Notes: generated by a model from the sequence alone, not told the origin. Counted from the stretch's first letter, positions 1-7,809 are shown. The stretch: 34,694 nucleotides of DNA from UBA7328 sp002471345 (GCA_964011275.1 CAXGOB010000055.1:1-34694); one strand, 5' to 3'. Made by a program: numbers and translations.

Positions 1-114
1 TACATCCAAAAAAGCTAAGGGTTGAAATGACAACCCTATCATTGAGAGAAGAATTGCCAAAACACCAAACAGAAAAAGTACATAACCAATTATGGCCCAA
101 GTCCCTCGTTTCAT
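1..114 (-). CDS. Partial small membrane protein (N-terminal 38 residues only)
   Basis: An open frame on the minus strand starts with ATG at 114 and runs off the left edge without a stop. The visible 38 residues begin MKRGTWAIIGYVLFLFG and contain one clear hydrophobic segment (about residues 7-27), so this is probably a small inner-membrane protein. It starts 10 bases after the stop of the dihydrolipoyl dehydrogenase gene on the same strand, so the two may be cotranscribed. I do not recognise a family from this fragment. The remainder lies outside the window. Confidence 0.6.
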   Translation of the reverse strand, partial: MKRGTWAIIGYVLFLFGVLAILLSMIGLSFQPLAFLDV

Positions 115-124
115 GAACTTCAAA

Positions 125-1522
125 TTATAAGTGAATGACTTCATCATATGCTGCTGCGGAAGCCTCCATTACAGCTTCACTCATAGTAGGGTGAGGATGG
201 ACAGCCTTAATTATTTCATGACCCGTAGTTTCCAAAGCTCTTGCAGTCACAATCTCGGCGATCATTTCAGTTACATTAGCGCCTATCATATGCGCTCCTA
301 AGAGCTCTCCATATTTCTTATCATAAATAACTTTTACAAATCCTTCTGAAGCTCCTGAGGCTTGGGCTTTGCCAGATGCACTAAATGGAAATTTACCTAA
401 TCTAATCTCATATCCTTTTTCTTTAGCCTCTGCCTCTGTCAAGCCTACTGAAGCTACTTCAGGACTGCAATAAGTACAAGACGGAATATTTCCATAATCA
501 ATTGGTTTTGGATTTTGTCCTGCAATTTTTTCTACACAAATAATACCCTCAGCAGAAGCGACATGAGCAAGGGCTGCTCCTGGAGTCACATCACCAATAG
601 CATAAATACCTGGAACATTGGTTTGGCTGTATTCATCTACTTGTATAAGTCCTTTATCTGTTTTTATTCCTAATGTTTCTAATCCTATCTTTTCAATGTT
701 TGCTTGGACACCAGTGGCAGATAAAACAATATCACATTTGATTTCAGTAATACTCTCATCTTTCCTACTTTTCACTTTGACCACTGTTGTTTTTCCCTTT
801 TTTTCCACAGCTTCGACAGAGGCATTAGCCATCACAGCTATACCTTTCTTTTTGAAAGCTTTACCTAATTCTCTACTTATATCTTTGTCCTCTCGAGGCA
901 CCAGTCCTTGTTCTAAGAATTCTACAATTGTTACTTCAGTGCCGATAGAGTTATAGAAATATGCAAATTCTACTCCTATTGCTCCTGCACCGATGACAAC
1001 CATTTTCTTAGGTTGTTTAGGCAAGTTCATAGCCTCTCTATATCCAATCACATCAGAACCGTCTATCGGAATATGAGGTAAGGACTTGGCACGCCCTCCT
1101 GTAGCAATTATGATATTCTCGGCTTCATAAGTATTGCTTTTTCCATCAGCTCCTTTTACTGATACCTTTTTACCTCTTTCTAGTGTACCATACCCTTCGA
1201 TTACGGTAATTTTGTTCTTTTTCATTAAAAAATTGACACCCTTACTCATTCCCTCAGCTACATTTCTACTTCTTTTGACGATAGCATTAAAATCAGCTTT
1301 AGCAGAGCCCACTTTAATTCCATAATCCTCTGCATGATTCAGATATTCAAAAACTTGAGCACTCTTCAATAATGCTTTTGTTGGAATACAGCCCCAGTTC
1401 AGGCAGACACCTCCTAAAGATTCCTTTTCCACAATTGCTGTTTTCAAACCAAGTTGTGAAGCTCTGATTGCAGCTACATAGCCTCCAGGTCCACTGCCAA
1501 TAACGATAAAATCAAATTTCAT
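125..1522 (-). CDS. lpdA: Dihydrolipoyl dehydrogenase (E3)
   Basis: This flavoprotein reoxidises the dihydrolipoyl groups of 2-oxoacid dehydrogenase complexes (pyruvate, 2-oxoglutarate, branched-chain) or of the glycine cleavage system, passing electrons through FAD to NAD+. Its 465 residues are the normal family length. Visible landmarks are the FAD-binding GSGPGG at residues 9-14, the redox disulfide C40-LNWG-C45, the NAD-binding GAGAIG at 178-183, and the C-terminal HPHPTMSE with catalytic His444 and Glu449, which acts across the homodimer interface. No E1 or E2 gene is adjacent, so which complex it serves cannot be told from here. A TAnnTTTG-like box lies about 120 bases upstream at 1642-1649. 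Confidence 0.97.
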   Translation of the reverse strand: MKFDFIVIGSGPGGYVAAIRASQLGLKTAIVEKESLGGVCLNWGCIPTKALLKSAQVFEYLNHAEDYGIKVGSAKADFNAIVKRSRNVAEGMSKGVNFLMKKNKITVIEGYGTLERGKKVSVKGADGKSNTYEAENIIIATGGRAKSLPHIPIDGSDVIGYREAMNLPKQPKKMVVIGAGAIGVEFAYFYNSIGTEVTIVEFLEQGLVPREDKDISRELGKAFKKKGIAVMANASVEAVEKKGKTTVVKVKSRKDESITEIKCDIVLSATGVQANIEKIGLETLGIKTDKGLIQVDEYSQTNVPGIYAIGDVTPGAALAHVASAEGIICVEKIAGQNPKPIDYGNIPSCTYCSPEVASVGLTEAEAKEKGYEIRLGKFPFSASGKAQASGASEGFVKVIYDKKYGELLGAHMIGANVTEMIAEIVTARALETTGHEIIKAVHPHPTMSEAVMEASAAAYDEVIHL

Positions 1523-1641
1523 GTGCCTATTTATTTTGTTAATCAGTTGTTCGAAACTTACTCAGATTAAACCATTCTGATCTATCTAGTTAAAAATTCA
1601 TTCAATTGTAAAATTTTTAATTATACTTATTTCTCGGATCG

Positions 1642-1649
1642 CAAATATA
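1642..1649 (-). promoter_or_regulatory. Candidate -7 promoter box for lpdA
   Basis: On the minus strand this reads TATATTTG, an exact match to the Bacteroidota -7 consensus TAnnTTTG. It lies about 120 bases before the lpdA start. No TTG is seen at the expected -33 distance, so support is only partial. Confidence 0.3.
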
Positions 1650-1794
1650 CTCTTTAGATATTGTTTTAGTGGTTGCATAATAAATCAGATTTATACATAT
1701 TTTGTTCAGATTGTTATGCTTTTTTGATATGATAAAACCCTATTGGAAGTCTTAATTTTAGATACCTTTATGGACTCAAAGAAAACTGCAAAAC

Positions 1795-2283
1795 GTGAAA
1801 ATCGCCGTATTTCCTGGCTCCTTTGACCCAATTACTCTCGGGCACATTGATCTTGTAAAAAGGGCTAAACCACTTTTTGACAAGATAGTAGTCGCTGTCG
1901 GTGTAAACTCTGTGAAGAAGACACTATTCCCCCTAGAAGCAAGATTAGAGTGGCTAGACCGTGTTTATGGAGGTGATGATCAAGTAGAAATTGGACATTT
2001 TGAAGGACTTACGGTTAACTATTGTCATGATATGAATGCTGGCTATTTGATTAGAGGGCTGAGAAATGCATCTGATTTTGATTATGAAAAGACGATTTCA
2101 CAATTAAATACAATTATTGGTAAAGGTATCGAAACTGTCTTTTTAATTAGTCAGCCTGGGTTTTCACACATTAGTTCTACTATAGTCCGAGAAATCATTA
2201 AAGGTGCAGGAGATGCTACATCCTTTATTCCAAGTAGTATTACCAAAAGTGACTTTGACAAGTATATCGAGCAATACGGTTAA
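1795..2283 (+). CDS. coaD: Phosphopantetheine adenylyltransferase
   Basis: CoaD adenylates 4'-phosphopantetheine with ATP to form dephospho-CoA, the penultimate step of CoA synthesis in the cytoplasm. The protein is 162 residues, the usual size. The N-terminus MKIAVFPGSFDPITLGH carries the nucleotidyltransferase TxGH motif (Thr14, His17), and the ISSTIVRE motif near residue 124 is typical of CoaD. The start is GTG at 1795: the only nearby upstream ATG (1770) is out of frame, and this start gives the conserved N-terminus exactly. The gene stands alone between divergent lpdA and the convergent rhomboid gene, whose stop lies 17 bases away. CoaE, the next enzyme, is about 18 kb downstream at 20405-20998. 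Confidence 0.96.
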   Translation: MKIAVFPGSFDPITLGHIDLVKRAKPLFDKIVVAVGVNSVKKTLFPLEARLEWLDRVYGGDDQVEIGHFEGLTVNYCHDMNAGYLIRGLRNASDFDYEKTISQLNTIIGKGIETVFLISQPGFSHISSTIVREIIKGAGDATSFIPSSITKSDFDKYIEQYG

Positions 2284-2300
2284 CCTATAACTTTGTGCGC

Positions 2301-2909
2301 TTAGAGAGGAAAGTCATTAATAAGCCTTGACAAGAATAAATTTAACGTAGAAGGAAAACATATTAAGGTAAAGACTACTCCCCAAATAGCCCCATAATAA
2401 TGAGCCATGTGGTCAATATTATCATTTCTATTTTTACTGGCCCAAGAAGAATAAATCAAAAAGCCCACAGCTAAGATTATAGCCGGTAATGGAGGGAAAA
2501 TGAACATTTCCCAAGGATTAGTTAACACATAGATAAAAAGTATTCCTGAAGTAGCTCCAGAAGCTCCTACACTTCTATAACCAGGATCATCTTTCCTTTT
2601 GGCACCAGTAAAAATGTTGGCCATAATTATGGACGTTAAATAAAGAGCTAAGTACAAGAACCTTCCTGTTTCTCCCTTTATGGCTGTAAAGTATTGTTCA
2701 ACATATCCACCAAACATATAAAGCATGTACATATTTACTAAAAGATGGGTAGGACTACCATGAAGGAAGCCACCAGTGAGAGATCTCCAATATTCGTTAT
2801 AGTTTTTTTCACGATATGGATAGTGTACACCTTTGTTATAGTATTCTGGGTTTTGCCATGCTAAATAAGAGAGAAGAGAAGTTGTGCCTACAAGAGTTAA
2901 AGTGATCAC
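2301..2909 (-). CDS. Rhomboid-family intramembrane serine protease
   Basis: Rhomboids cleave transmembrane helices inside the inner membrane with a Ser-His dyad. In this 202-residue protein the parts are visible in order: the H55-LLV-N59 motif after the first loop, GASG with the nucleophile Ser117, and AHYYGAIWG with the catalytic His170. Several hydrophobic helices surround these motifs. The start is GTG at 2909; an in-frame TAA lies just upstream and there is no in-frame ATG between them. Substrates cannot be predicted. The gene is separated from the upstream sigma operon by the terminator at 3014-3039 and converges on coaD. Confidence 0.88.
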   Translation of the reverse strand: MITLTLVGTTSLLSYLAWQNPEYYNKGVHYPYREKNYNEYWRSLTGGFLHGSPTHLLVNMYMLYMFGGYVEQYFTAIKGETGRFLYLALYLTSIIMANIFTGAKRKDDPGYRSVGASGATSGILFIYVLTNPWEMFIFPPLPAIILAVGFLIYSSWASKNRNDNIDHMAHYYGAIWGVVFTLICFPSTLNLFLSRLINDFPL

Positions 2910-3013
2910 AGAAATGAATATTTATTTTTTCTGAGGTGAAAATAGTCATTATTTATACTTGAATTGATTACTTCGATTTTAGAGTAGAAATGTAATTCTC
3001 ATATAAATGAAAA

Positions 3014-3039
3014 GAGACGCTCTTAGACAAGAGCGTCTC
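3014..3039 (-). terminator. Rho-independent terminator of the sigma / DUF4252 operon
   Basis: A perfect 11-bp stem (GAGACGCTCTT pairing with AAGAGCGTCTC) closes a 4-base AGAC loop. On the minus strand it is followed by TTTTCATTTATAT. It lies 42 bases beyond the stop of the DUF4252 gene, so it ends the operon read leftward from about 4560. Confidence 0.85.
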
Positions 3040-3080
3040 AATAAAAACCAGTATTGTAGTTTTTCTTTGGAAGGAGAAGA

Positions 3081-3614
3081 TTAATGCTTTTCTCTCTTTT
3101 TGTCTATGTCTTTCAGATAATCCAAACCATCAATATCGATATTTAGATCCTTTGTCAATTTTCCTAACGCAGCTAAATCTACTAAGCCATCGACATGAAT
3201 AAATACAGTTTGGTCAGTGTCCTTAACAGACAAAACAATACCTTTTAACTTGCCATCATCTGTAGTGCCTCCTGAATAGAGATTTACATTGCTACCTTCA
3301 TCCTTAAAGGACATATAAGAGGTTAATTTATTTCCTTTTACTAATGATTGGAATTTGGAGTAATCATCATTCCCACCATTTTCATTAATAAGAATAGTTA
3401 TTTCGTCTAGATCTCTAACCAGTGCTTTTAACTCTTTAGATTCACTATCTCCATTCATTGCAGCGAGGAGTTGAAACATTTCTTTATTTACTTTAACTGC
3501 TGCATATTCACTCGACTCTTCTAGTTCGTCGAAAAACTTGTTCATTTCTCCATTTTGAGAATAAACCGATGTAATAAGGAATAATCCAATAATTCCTAAA
3601 ATGACTTTTTTCAT
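3081..3614 (-). CDS. DUF4252-family secreted protein
   Basis: This 177-residue protein has an N-terminal signal peptide (hydrophobic residues about 4-18, ending VYSQ), then a region resembling DUF4252: an early VNKEMFQLLA segment followed by a LKALVRDLDEITILI-type strand. DUF4252 proteins occur in Bacteroidota, often beside sigma factors, and have no defined biochemical role that I know of. The gene is the last of three on the minus strand, 15 bases after the anti-sigma-like gene, and ends in a strong terminator. By position it may be a target or an accessory sensor of the sigma system; that is inference. Lack of a lipobox Cys suggests a periplasmic rather than lipid-anchored protein. Confidence 0.75.
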   Translation of the reverse strand: MKKVILGIIGLFLITSVYSQNGEMNKFFDELEESSEYAAVKVNKEMFQLLAAMNGDSESKELKALVRDLDEITILINENGGNDDYSKFQSLVKGNKLTSYMSFKDEGSNVNLYSGGTTDDGKLKGIVLSVKDTDQTVFIHVDGLVDLAALGKLTKDLNIDIDGLDYLKDIDKKREKH

Positions 3615-3629
3615 GATATTTAAGTGTTT

Positions 3630-4058
3630 TTATTTGATGAAATTAATCTTGTTGTATTCATTTAAATTGTCGAAAATCAAGTCGTTACTACGATTGACTT
3701 TGTCACCAATTATAGCCAACGCATTCTGAGTTATTTCTAATGCTTCCTCTGGAGACTGAGCTAAATACACTTCTGCTTTAGAGTTTCTAGGTTGCATTAA
3801 TAGAAAAGCAGTGACTAAGATTGCAAAAGAAGCTGCAATGGAAGAAATAGTCCTAGCTCTCATCCGAAGTGTCTTCGCCTTCTTTTTTGGATTAAATGAA
3901 ATATTTGCTTCATCTGTCAAAAAGTTAAAGTAATGAGCAGTTACATCATCTTCATCTTGCTCCAGATGATAAGACCTAAGAAGTTTCTCTTCTTCCAGAG
4001 TTGTATCTCCGTTCCAAAATTTTTCTTGGAGATCTTCAATGTTATCCTTCCAATTCAT
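3630..4058 (-). CDS. Anti-sigma-factor-like single-pass membrane protein
   Basis: This 142-residue protein has an acidic cytoplasmic-type N-terminus (about residues 1-60, starting MNWKDNIEDLQEKFWNGDTT), a basic patch, one transmembrane helix (about 70-90), and a short outer part. That layout, and its start 17 bases inside the end of an ECF sigma gene, fits a membrane anti-sigma factor that holds the sigma factor until a signal arrives. I see no zinc-binding HxxxCxxC motif, so it would be a non-ZAS type, as is common in Bacteroidota. The overlap suggests translational coupling, which would keep the two proteins in ratio. The function is inferred from architecture and context. Confidence 0.65.
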   Translation of the reverse strand: MNWKDNIEDLQEKFWNGDTTLEEEKLLRSYHLEQDEDDVTAHYFNFLTDEANISFNPKKKAKTLRMRARTISSIAASFAILVTAFLLMQPRNSKAEVYLAQSPEEALEITQNALAIIGDKVNRSNDLIFDNLNEYNKINFIK

Positions 4059-4542
4059 GTTTATATTTCGTTAATGCTTTTCGCAAATTAATTCTTGCTC
4101 TATGCAAGTAAACTTTTATTTTATCTACACTAAAACCTGTGATTTCTGCTATTTCTTTATACGCATACCCTTCAATGTCTCTGAGGTGAATAACTTGTTT
4201 CTGATCATCGGACAGCAACTTCATCGTTTCTTTTATAATATTATAAATCTCTTTCTGTCTTGTCCTCTGATATGGATCCAAAGCATTATCCACAATTTGT
4301 ATATGATTTTCTACAGGTTCTAATGTCCTTTTTACTTTTCTCAATTTGTCGAGAGCCAAGTTTCTAGTTACTGTCATACACCAGGCCTCAAAGTTTTCAA
4401 TCCCTTTTAGATCCTTTTCTTTTTTCCACACTTTCACTAGCACTTCTTGCACTACATCTTCTGCTTCCATGCGATTTTGGACTATCTGCAATGCATAGCG
4501 AAATAATTTATTTTTAAGGGATGTAGTTACAGCGTTCAGCAT
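4042..4542 (-). CDS. ECF-type RNA polymerase sigma factor
   Basis: The protein has sigma-70 region 2 (LFRYALQIV, then MEAEDVVQEVLVKVWK, then FEAWCMTVTRNLALDKLR) and region 4 with its helix-turn-helix (LSDDQKQVIHLRDIEGYAYK followed by EIAEITGF), and no region 1 or 3. This is the ECF (group 4) layout. The frame is open to 4602 (186 aa), but the first 20 residues look unlike the family. ATG 4542 gives a 166-aa protein starting MLNAVTTSLKNKLFRYAL, the expected position before region 2. A candidate ECF promoter at 4567-4592 lies inside the longer reading, which also favours 4542. It heads a three-gene operon with an anti-sigma-like protein and a DUF4252 protein. Confidence 0.92.
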   Translation of the reverse strand: MLNAVTTSLKNKLFRYALQIVQNRMEAEDVVQEVLVKVWKKEKDLKGIENFEAWCMTVTRNLALDKLRKVKRTLEPVENHIQIVDNALDPYQRTRQKEIYNIIKETMKLLSDDQKQVIHLRDIEGYAYKEIAEITGFSVDKIKVYLHRARINLRKALTKYKHELEG

Positions 4543-4566
4543 ATTAAATACACTATTCAGTCTATT

Positions 4567-4592
4567 GACGTTAACAAATATGTTAATGTTAC
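4567..4592 (-). promoter_or_regulatory. Candidate ECF sigma-dependent promoter (self-regulation)
   Basis: On the minus strand GTAAC (4592-4588) is followed after 17 bases by CGTC (4570-4567). This resembles the general AAC / CGTC pattern of ECF promoters. A transcript would start around 4560, about 18 bases before the preferred sigma ATG at 4542. Short motifs in AT-rich DNA arise by chance, so this is a hypothesis. Confidence 0.3.
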
Positions 4593-4628
4593 AAAAGAAC
4601 ACATAGTTTTATAGTTTATTTGAATTAA

Positions 4629-6218
4629 ATGATCTTAAAAAAAGCAGATTGGCTTATTCTTAAAGGTTTCATAGGACCATACATAGTTTCATTTTTTATT
4701 GTAGAATTTGTTTTGATTATGCAATTCATGTGGAAATGGATAGATGACCTTTTGGGTAGAGGATTTGCAATGACAGATTATTTAGAATTGATTGCTCTTT
4801 TCGGAGTGACAATTATTCCACTTTCACTTCCTCTTACGATCCTACTTTCTAGTGTGATGGTGTATGGCGATATGGCAGAACATTATGAACTTTCCAGCCT
4901 TAAGTCAGCTGGTCTTTCACTGGTAAGAATTTTCAGGCCTGCTCTAATATTAGCTTTTGCTACTGCAGGACTTTCAATTGCATCCTCTAATTATTTTAAG
5001 CCAATGGCATCAAAGGCTTTTCTAAGGAAATTTAATAATATGAGATTGTCGAAAGTCACTTTCGCTCTGGAAGAAAAAGTGTTTAATCTAGATTTTAACG
5101 ATCATGCAATATATGCTGACAAAAAGAGTGATGATGGCAAGAGGTTGGAAAAAGTGATGATCTATCATACAAACCAAAGAAATAAAACTATACTGAATGT
5201 CATCATTGCCAATAGCGCTCACATGAGAGTCAGTGAAGATGGAAAATACATGGTCATGGATTTATATGATGGGCATCAATATCAAGAAACTCCATTGTCA
5301 AATAGTACGTCTAACTACATCACAAAACCTGATAGGGCCCTTCCAGTGAATCGAGCATCCTTTAGCCGATATCGAAAAGTATTTGAGCTTTCGAATATTT
5401 TTAAAGATATGTCGAACCTTAATCTTGAAAGAAAAAAGTTTGACATGCTGAATTCGAAAGAAATTATGGACCAAGTAGATTCTCTCAATGTGAATTTAGA
5501 AAAAAGAAGAAATGACAACCTCTACAGCTTTGCAGGTATTGTGACTATGCCAAAGGATTCTACAAAGCTAAAGACACTTGCATCTCTTCTCAATGGAACT
5601 ACTAAAATATCAAATAGAAAAAATGAGAAATATCGAGCTGAAAATATAGCAAAAATAAGGAATCAAAAAGAACCTCCAAATCCAGTAATGTCTACGGTTA
5701 TGAATGCAGTAAGAAGGCCTGAGAATCTGTCAAAAGCTCTGATAGATATCATACCGGATGAAGCACGACAAATTGTTATAAATGGTGCAAAATCTAAAAA
5801 TAGCAGCCTTCGTACCCGATCATGGAACAATTATGTGCAACACAATAATCTTGAAAAAAACAAGCAGAAATATTTGATGAGATTTCATCAGCTTTATTGT
5901 TGGGCTCTTGTATGCGTATTATTATTGTTTATTGGGGGCCCCATGGGTGCCATTGTGAGAAAAGGTGGTTTTGGATATCCTATGCTTGTCGCCATAGGCT
6001 TCTATATGTCATTTATCATACTCAAGATATTGGGAGAGCGATTAGCTCATAGCGGAGCATTAAATGGAGCGATGGCTGGCTGGTTACCATTTTTAGTTCT
6101 ATTGCCATTTGCGACAATTGTTACCTATTTCGCTTTAAAAGACATTAGGATGAGCTTTTCTTTCATTGGTCAATTGGTTCCCAAAAGATTAAAAAAAAGG
6201 ATTTTGCAATCGTCCTAA
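4629..6218 (+). CDS. LptF/LptG-family permease (YjgP/YjgQ)
   Basis: LptF and LptG form the inner-membrane channel of the LPS exporter LptB2FG, which drives LPS onto the periplasmic bridge. This 529-residue protein has three N-terminal transmembrane segments (about residues 8-38, 52-80 and 97-116), a long periplasmic region, and three C-terminal segments (about 420-510), the family layout. IIPLSLPLTILLSSVMVYGD and the following SLKSAGLSL are typical of the cytoplasmic coupling region. The periplasmic part, about 300 residues, is longer than in E. coli and charged, as seen in Bacteroidota members. No lptB or second permease is adjacent. I cannot tell LptF from LptG. Its stop interleaves with that of convergent xseB. 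Confidence 0.9.
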   Translation: MILKKADWLILKGFIGPYIVSFFIVEFVLIMQFMWKWIDDLLGRGFAMTDYLELIALFGVTIIPLSLPLTILLSSVMVYGDMAEHYELSSLKSAGLSLVRIFRPALILAFATAGLSIASSNYFKPMASKAFLRKFNNMRLSKVTFALEEKVFNLDFNDHAIYADKKSDDGKRLEKVMIYHTNQRNKTILNVIIANSAHMRVSEDGKYMVMDLYDGHQYQETPLSNSTSNYITKPDRALPVNRASFSRYRKVFELSNIFKDMSNLNLERKKFDMLNSKEIMDQVDSLNVNLEKRRNDNLYSFAGIVTMPKDSTKLKTLASLLNGTTKISNRKNEKYRAENIAKIRNQKEPPNPVMSTVMNAVRRPENLSKALIDIIPDEARQIVINGAKSKNSSLRTRSWNNYVQHNNLEKNKQKYLMRFHQLYCWALVCVLLLFIGGPMGAIVRKGGFGYPMLVAIGFYMSFIILKILGERLAHSGALNGAMAGWLPFLVLLPFATIVTYFALKDIRMSFSFIGQLVPKRLKKRILQSS

Positions 6219-6406
6219 ACCTTTTTTAATCCTTCAATTTCAGATTGATATTTTCTCAAATTTTCTTTACAAAAGTTCAATAATTCTTTTGATCTTTTTA
6301 CTTTTTCCGATAATTGATCAATTGATATTTTGTCACTTTGTATATCTGTGAGTATTTTTTCTAACTCATCGAAAGCTGAGCTATATGTCAATTTCTTTGT
6401 TGCCAT
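6215..6406 (-). CDS. xseB: Exodeoxyribonuclease VII small subunit
   Basis: XseB is the small helical subunit of exonuclease VII, which degrades single-stranded DNA from both ends to oligonucleotides. The 63 residues include the characteristic LTYSSAFDELEKILTDIQS opening and predict two helices, as expected. The gene begins 3 bases after the xseA stop, forming an xseA-xseB pair that yields both subunits from one message. Its TAG stop shares the bases CTAA with the stop of the convergent LptF/G gene. Confidence 0.93.
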   Translation of the reverse strand: MATKKLTYSSAFDELEKILTDIQSDKISIDQLSEKVKRSKELLNFCKENLRKYQSEIEGLKKV

Positions 6407-6409
6407 ACT

Positions 6410-7639
6410 TTATTTTATTCTTTCTGATTGAATCTTTCCATCAGAGAATTCAACTAAAAATTTGTCCCCTTTCTTAATGATTTTAGCTGAATGGACCGAT
6501 TCAGAATTTCTATACACCACCGCATAGCCTCTTTTTAAGACATTAGAAGGTTCTAGATTTTCTAATAATATTTCTTTAGAAGTTAGTCCCGCTAACTCGT
6601 GATCTATTCGTATTCCTACTCTTGATAATATTCTGTCATAATTATTTAAGAGCAATAATTCAGATTTTGAAAAACGATTTTCACTTGATGAAATGATAGC
6701 CTGGGTTATCCTTTCAAGACTCATTTCATTTTCAAGAATTTGATTTTCAGAATGCGCATATATATTTTCTGAAATTTCAACAATCCGAGATTCAAAAATA
6801 AGATTGTGTTCAATTAAAAAATCAGCCACAGCTGTAGGTGTTTTCAATGAGGTATGAGCAACCATATCGGCTAAAGAGTGATCAATGTCATGACCTATTC
6901 CTGTTAGGATTGGCAATTTAGATTCGGCAATGTTTAAAGCGATAGGGTAGGTGTCAAACCACGATAAATCCATCTTTGATCCACCACCTCTGACTATGAC
7001 TACTGCATCATACCTATGGCTATTTTGGTTAATTTCTTCAAGAGCAGAAAGAAGTTTGGACTCTAGTGATACACCTTGTACAGGAATATTAAAAAGTTGT
7101 ACATCAAAGGCATAGCCATAACTATTATCAGCTAGTTGATTTTTGAAATCTTGGTACCCAGCAGCAGTCTCTGAAGAAAGAACAGCTATACTTTGCAATA
7201 CCCTAGGTAGAGAAAACTGTTCATTCATTTCATGAAGACCTTCCTTCCTAATCTGCTCAATTACCTCTTGTCTTCTTAATTCAGTTTGGCCAAAGGTATA
7301 TGCAGGGTCAATATCCTCGATTTGTAATTTGAACCCATATCTTTCATTGAAATCTACTTTGACCTTTATTAACACTTCGGTGCCATCAACCAAAATCTGA
7401 TCCAATACTTCTCCCAATTTCTTTTTTAAAAAGAAATAATTACGAGCCCAAAGCACTCCTTTAGCTTCGGCTATGATATTGTCTTTGCCTTTTTCTTTTT
7501 CAACAAGATTAAAGTAAAAGTTATTTCTACTTTTATTGATCTGATTGGCCTCAGCTTTGATCCATATGGGTTCTCTAAAGTTTAGAGCAATTACCCTGCG
7601 AACATATTCATTGAGTTCAAAAAGAGAATGCGCTTCCAT
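6410..7639 (-). CDS. xseA: Exodeoxyribonuclease VII large subunit
   Basis: XseA carries the catalytic site of exonuclease VII. The N-terminal OB-fold region (SLFELNEYVRRVIALNF, then IWIKAEA) binds single-stranded DNA. The central catalytic region shows VVIVRGGGSKMDLSWFDTYP and GIGHDIDHSLADMVAHTS followed by LKTPTAVADFLIE. A coiled-coil-prone stretch and a short C-terminal domain (LKRGYAVV) follow. The frame opens at TTG 7672, but ATG 7639 is preferred: it gives 409 residues beginning just before the OB-fold and leaves room for a 48-aa ORF upstream that ends 2 bases before it. The protein is slightly shorter than the E. coli homologue. Confidence 0.93.
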   Translation of the reverse strand: MEAHSLFELNEYVRRVIALNFREPIWIKAEANQINKSRNNFYFNLVEKEKGKDNIIAEAKGVLWARNYFFLKKKLGEVLDQILVDGTEVLIKVKVDFNERYGFKLQIEDIDPAYTFGQTELRRQEVIEQIRKEGLHEMNEQFSLPRVLQSIAVLSSETAAGYQDFKNQLADNSYGYAFDVQLFNIPVQGVSLESKLLSALEEINQNSHRYDAVVIVRGGGSKMDLSWFDTYPIALNIAESKLPILTGIGHDIDHSLADMVAHTSLKTPTAVADFLIEHNLIFESRIVEISENIYAHSENQILENEMSLERITQAIISSSENRFSKSELLLLNNYDRILSRVGIRIDHELAGLTSKEILLENLEPSNVLKRGYAVVYRNSESVHSAKIIKKGDKFLVEFSDGKIQSERIK

Positions 7640-7641
7640 GA

Positions 7642-7788
7642 CTACTTGTACATTATTATAAAGTTCAAGCAAATGATTTGAAATGATTGGATTATTCTGT
7701 ACGTCTCCAATTCTTCAATTTTGATAGAATCGACATTTGAATAAATACTATAAGAACCATGAAAAGCTATAATTTCTGATCCTATCAT
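7642..7788 (-). CDS. Possible small protein, 48 aa, between sucC and xseA
   Basis: An ATG at 7788 opens a 48-codon frame ending in TAG at 7644-7642, two bases before the preferred xseA ATG. It starts 21 bases after the sucC stop, so it fits the sucC-xseA gap almost exactly. The product starts MIGSEIIAFHGSYSIYS, has an acidic middle (KIEELETYR) and a hydrophobic C-terminus. An in-frame TAA lies just upstream of the ATG, so the frame is not a longer broken gene. I recognise no family. It may be a real coupled small gene, a leader peptide or chance. Confidence 0.3.
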   Translation of the reverse strand: MIGSEIIAFHGSYSIYSNVDSIKIEELETYRIIQSFQIICLNFIIMYK

Positions 7789-7793
7789 AGGAT
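7779..7793. repeat. 15-bp palindrome over the small ORF start codon
   Basis: ATCCTAT and ATAGGAT are perfect reverse complements flanking a single central base at 7786. The palindrome contains the ATG of the 48-aa ORF (7788-7786). Read as RNA it could form only a weak 5-bp hairpin; read as DNA it has the look of a dimeric repressor site. No regulator is identified. Confidence 0.35.
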
Positions 7794-7809
7794 AGTACTC
7801 TTATAAGCT

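Noticed and set aside
1134..1325. Plus-strand frames opposite lpdA (618-956 and 1134-1325)
   Set aside because: They are shadows of a strongly supported minus-strand gene and show no recognisable domain.
4543..4602. Extra 20 codons at the sigma factor N-terminus
   Set aside because: They do not resemble sigma region 2 and contain a candidate promoter; ATG 4542 is preferred.
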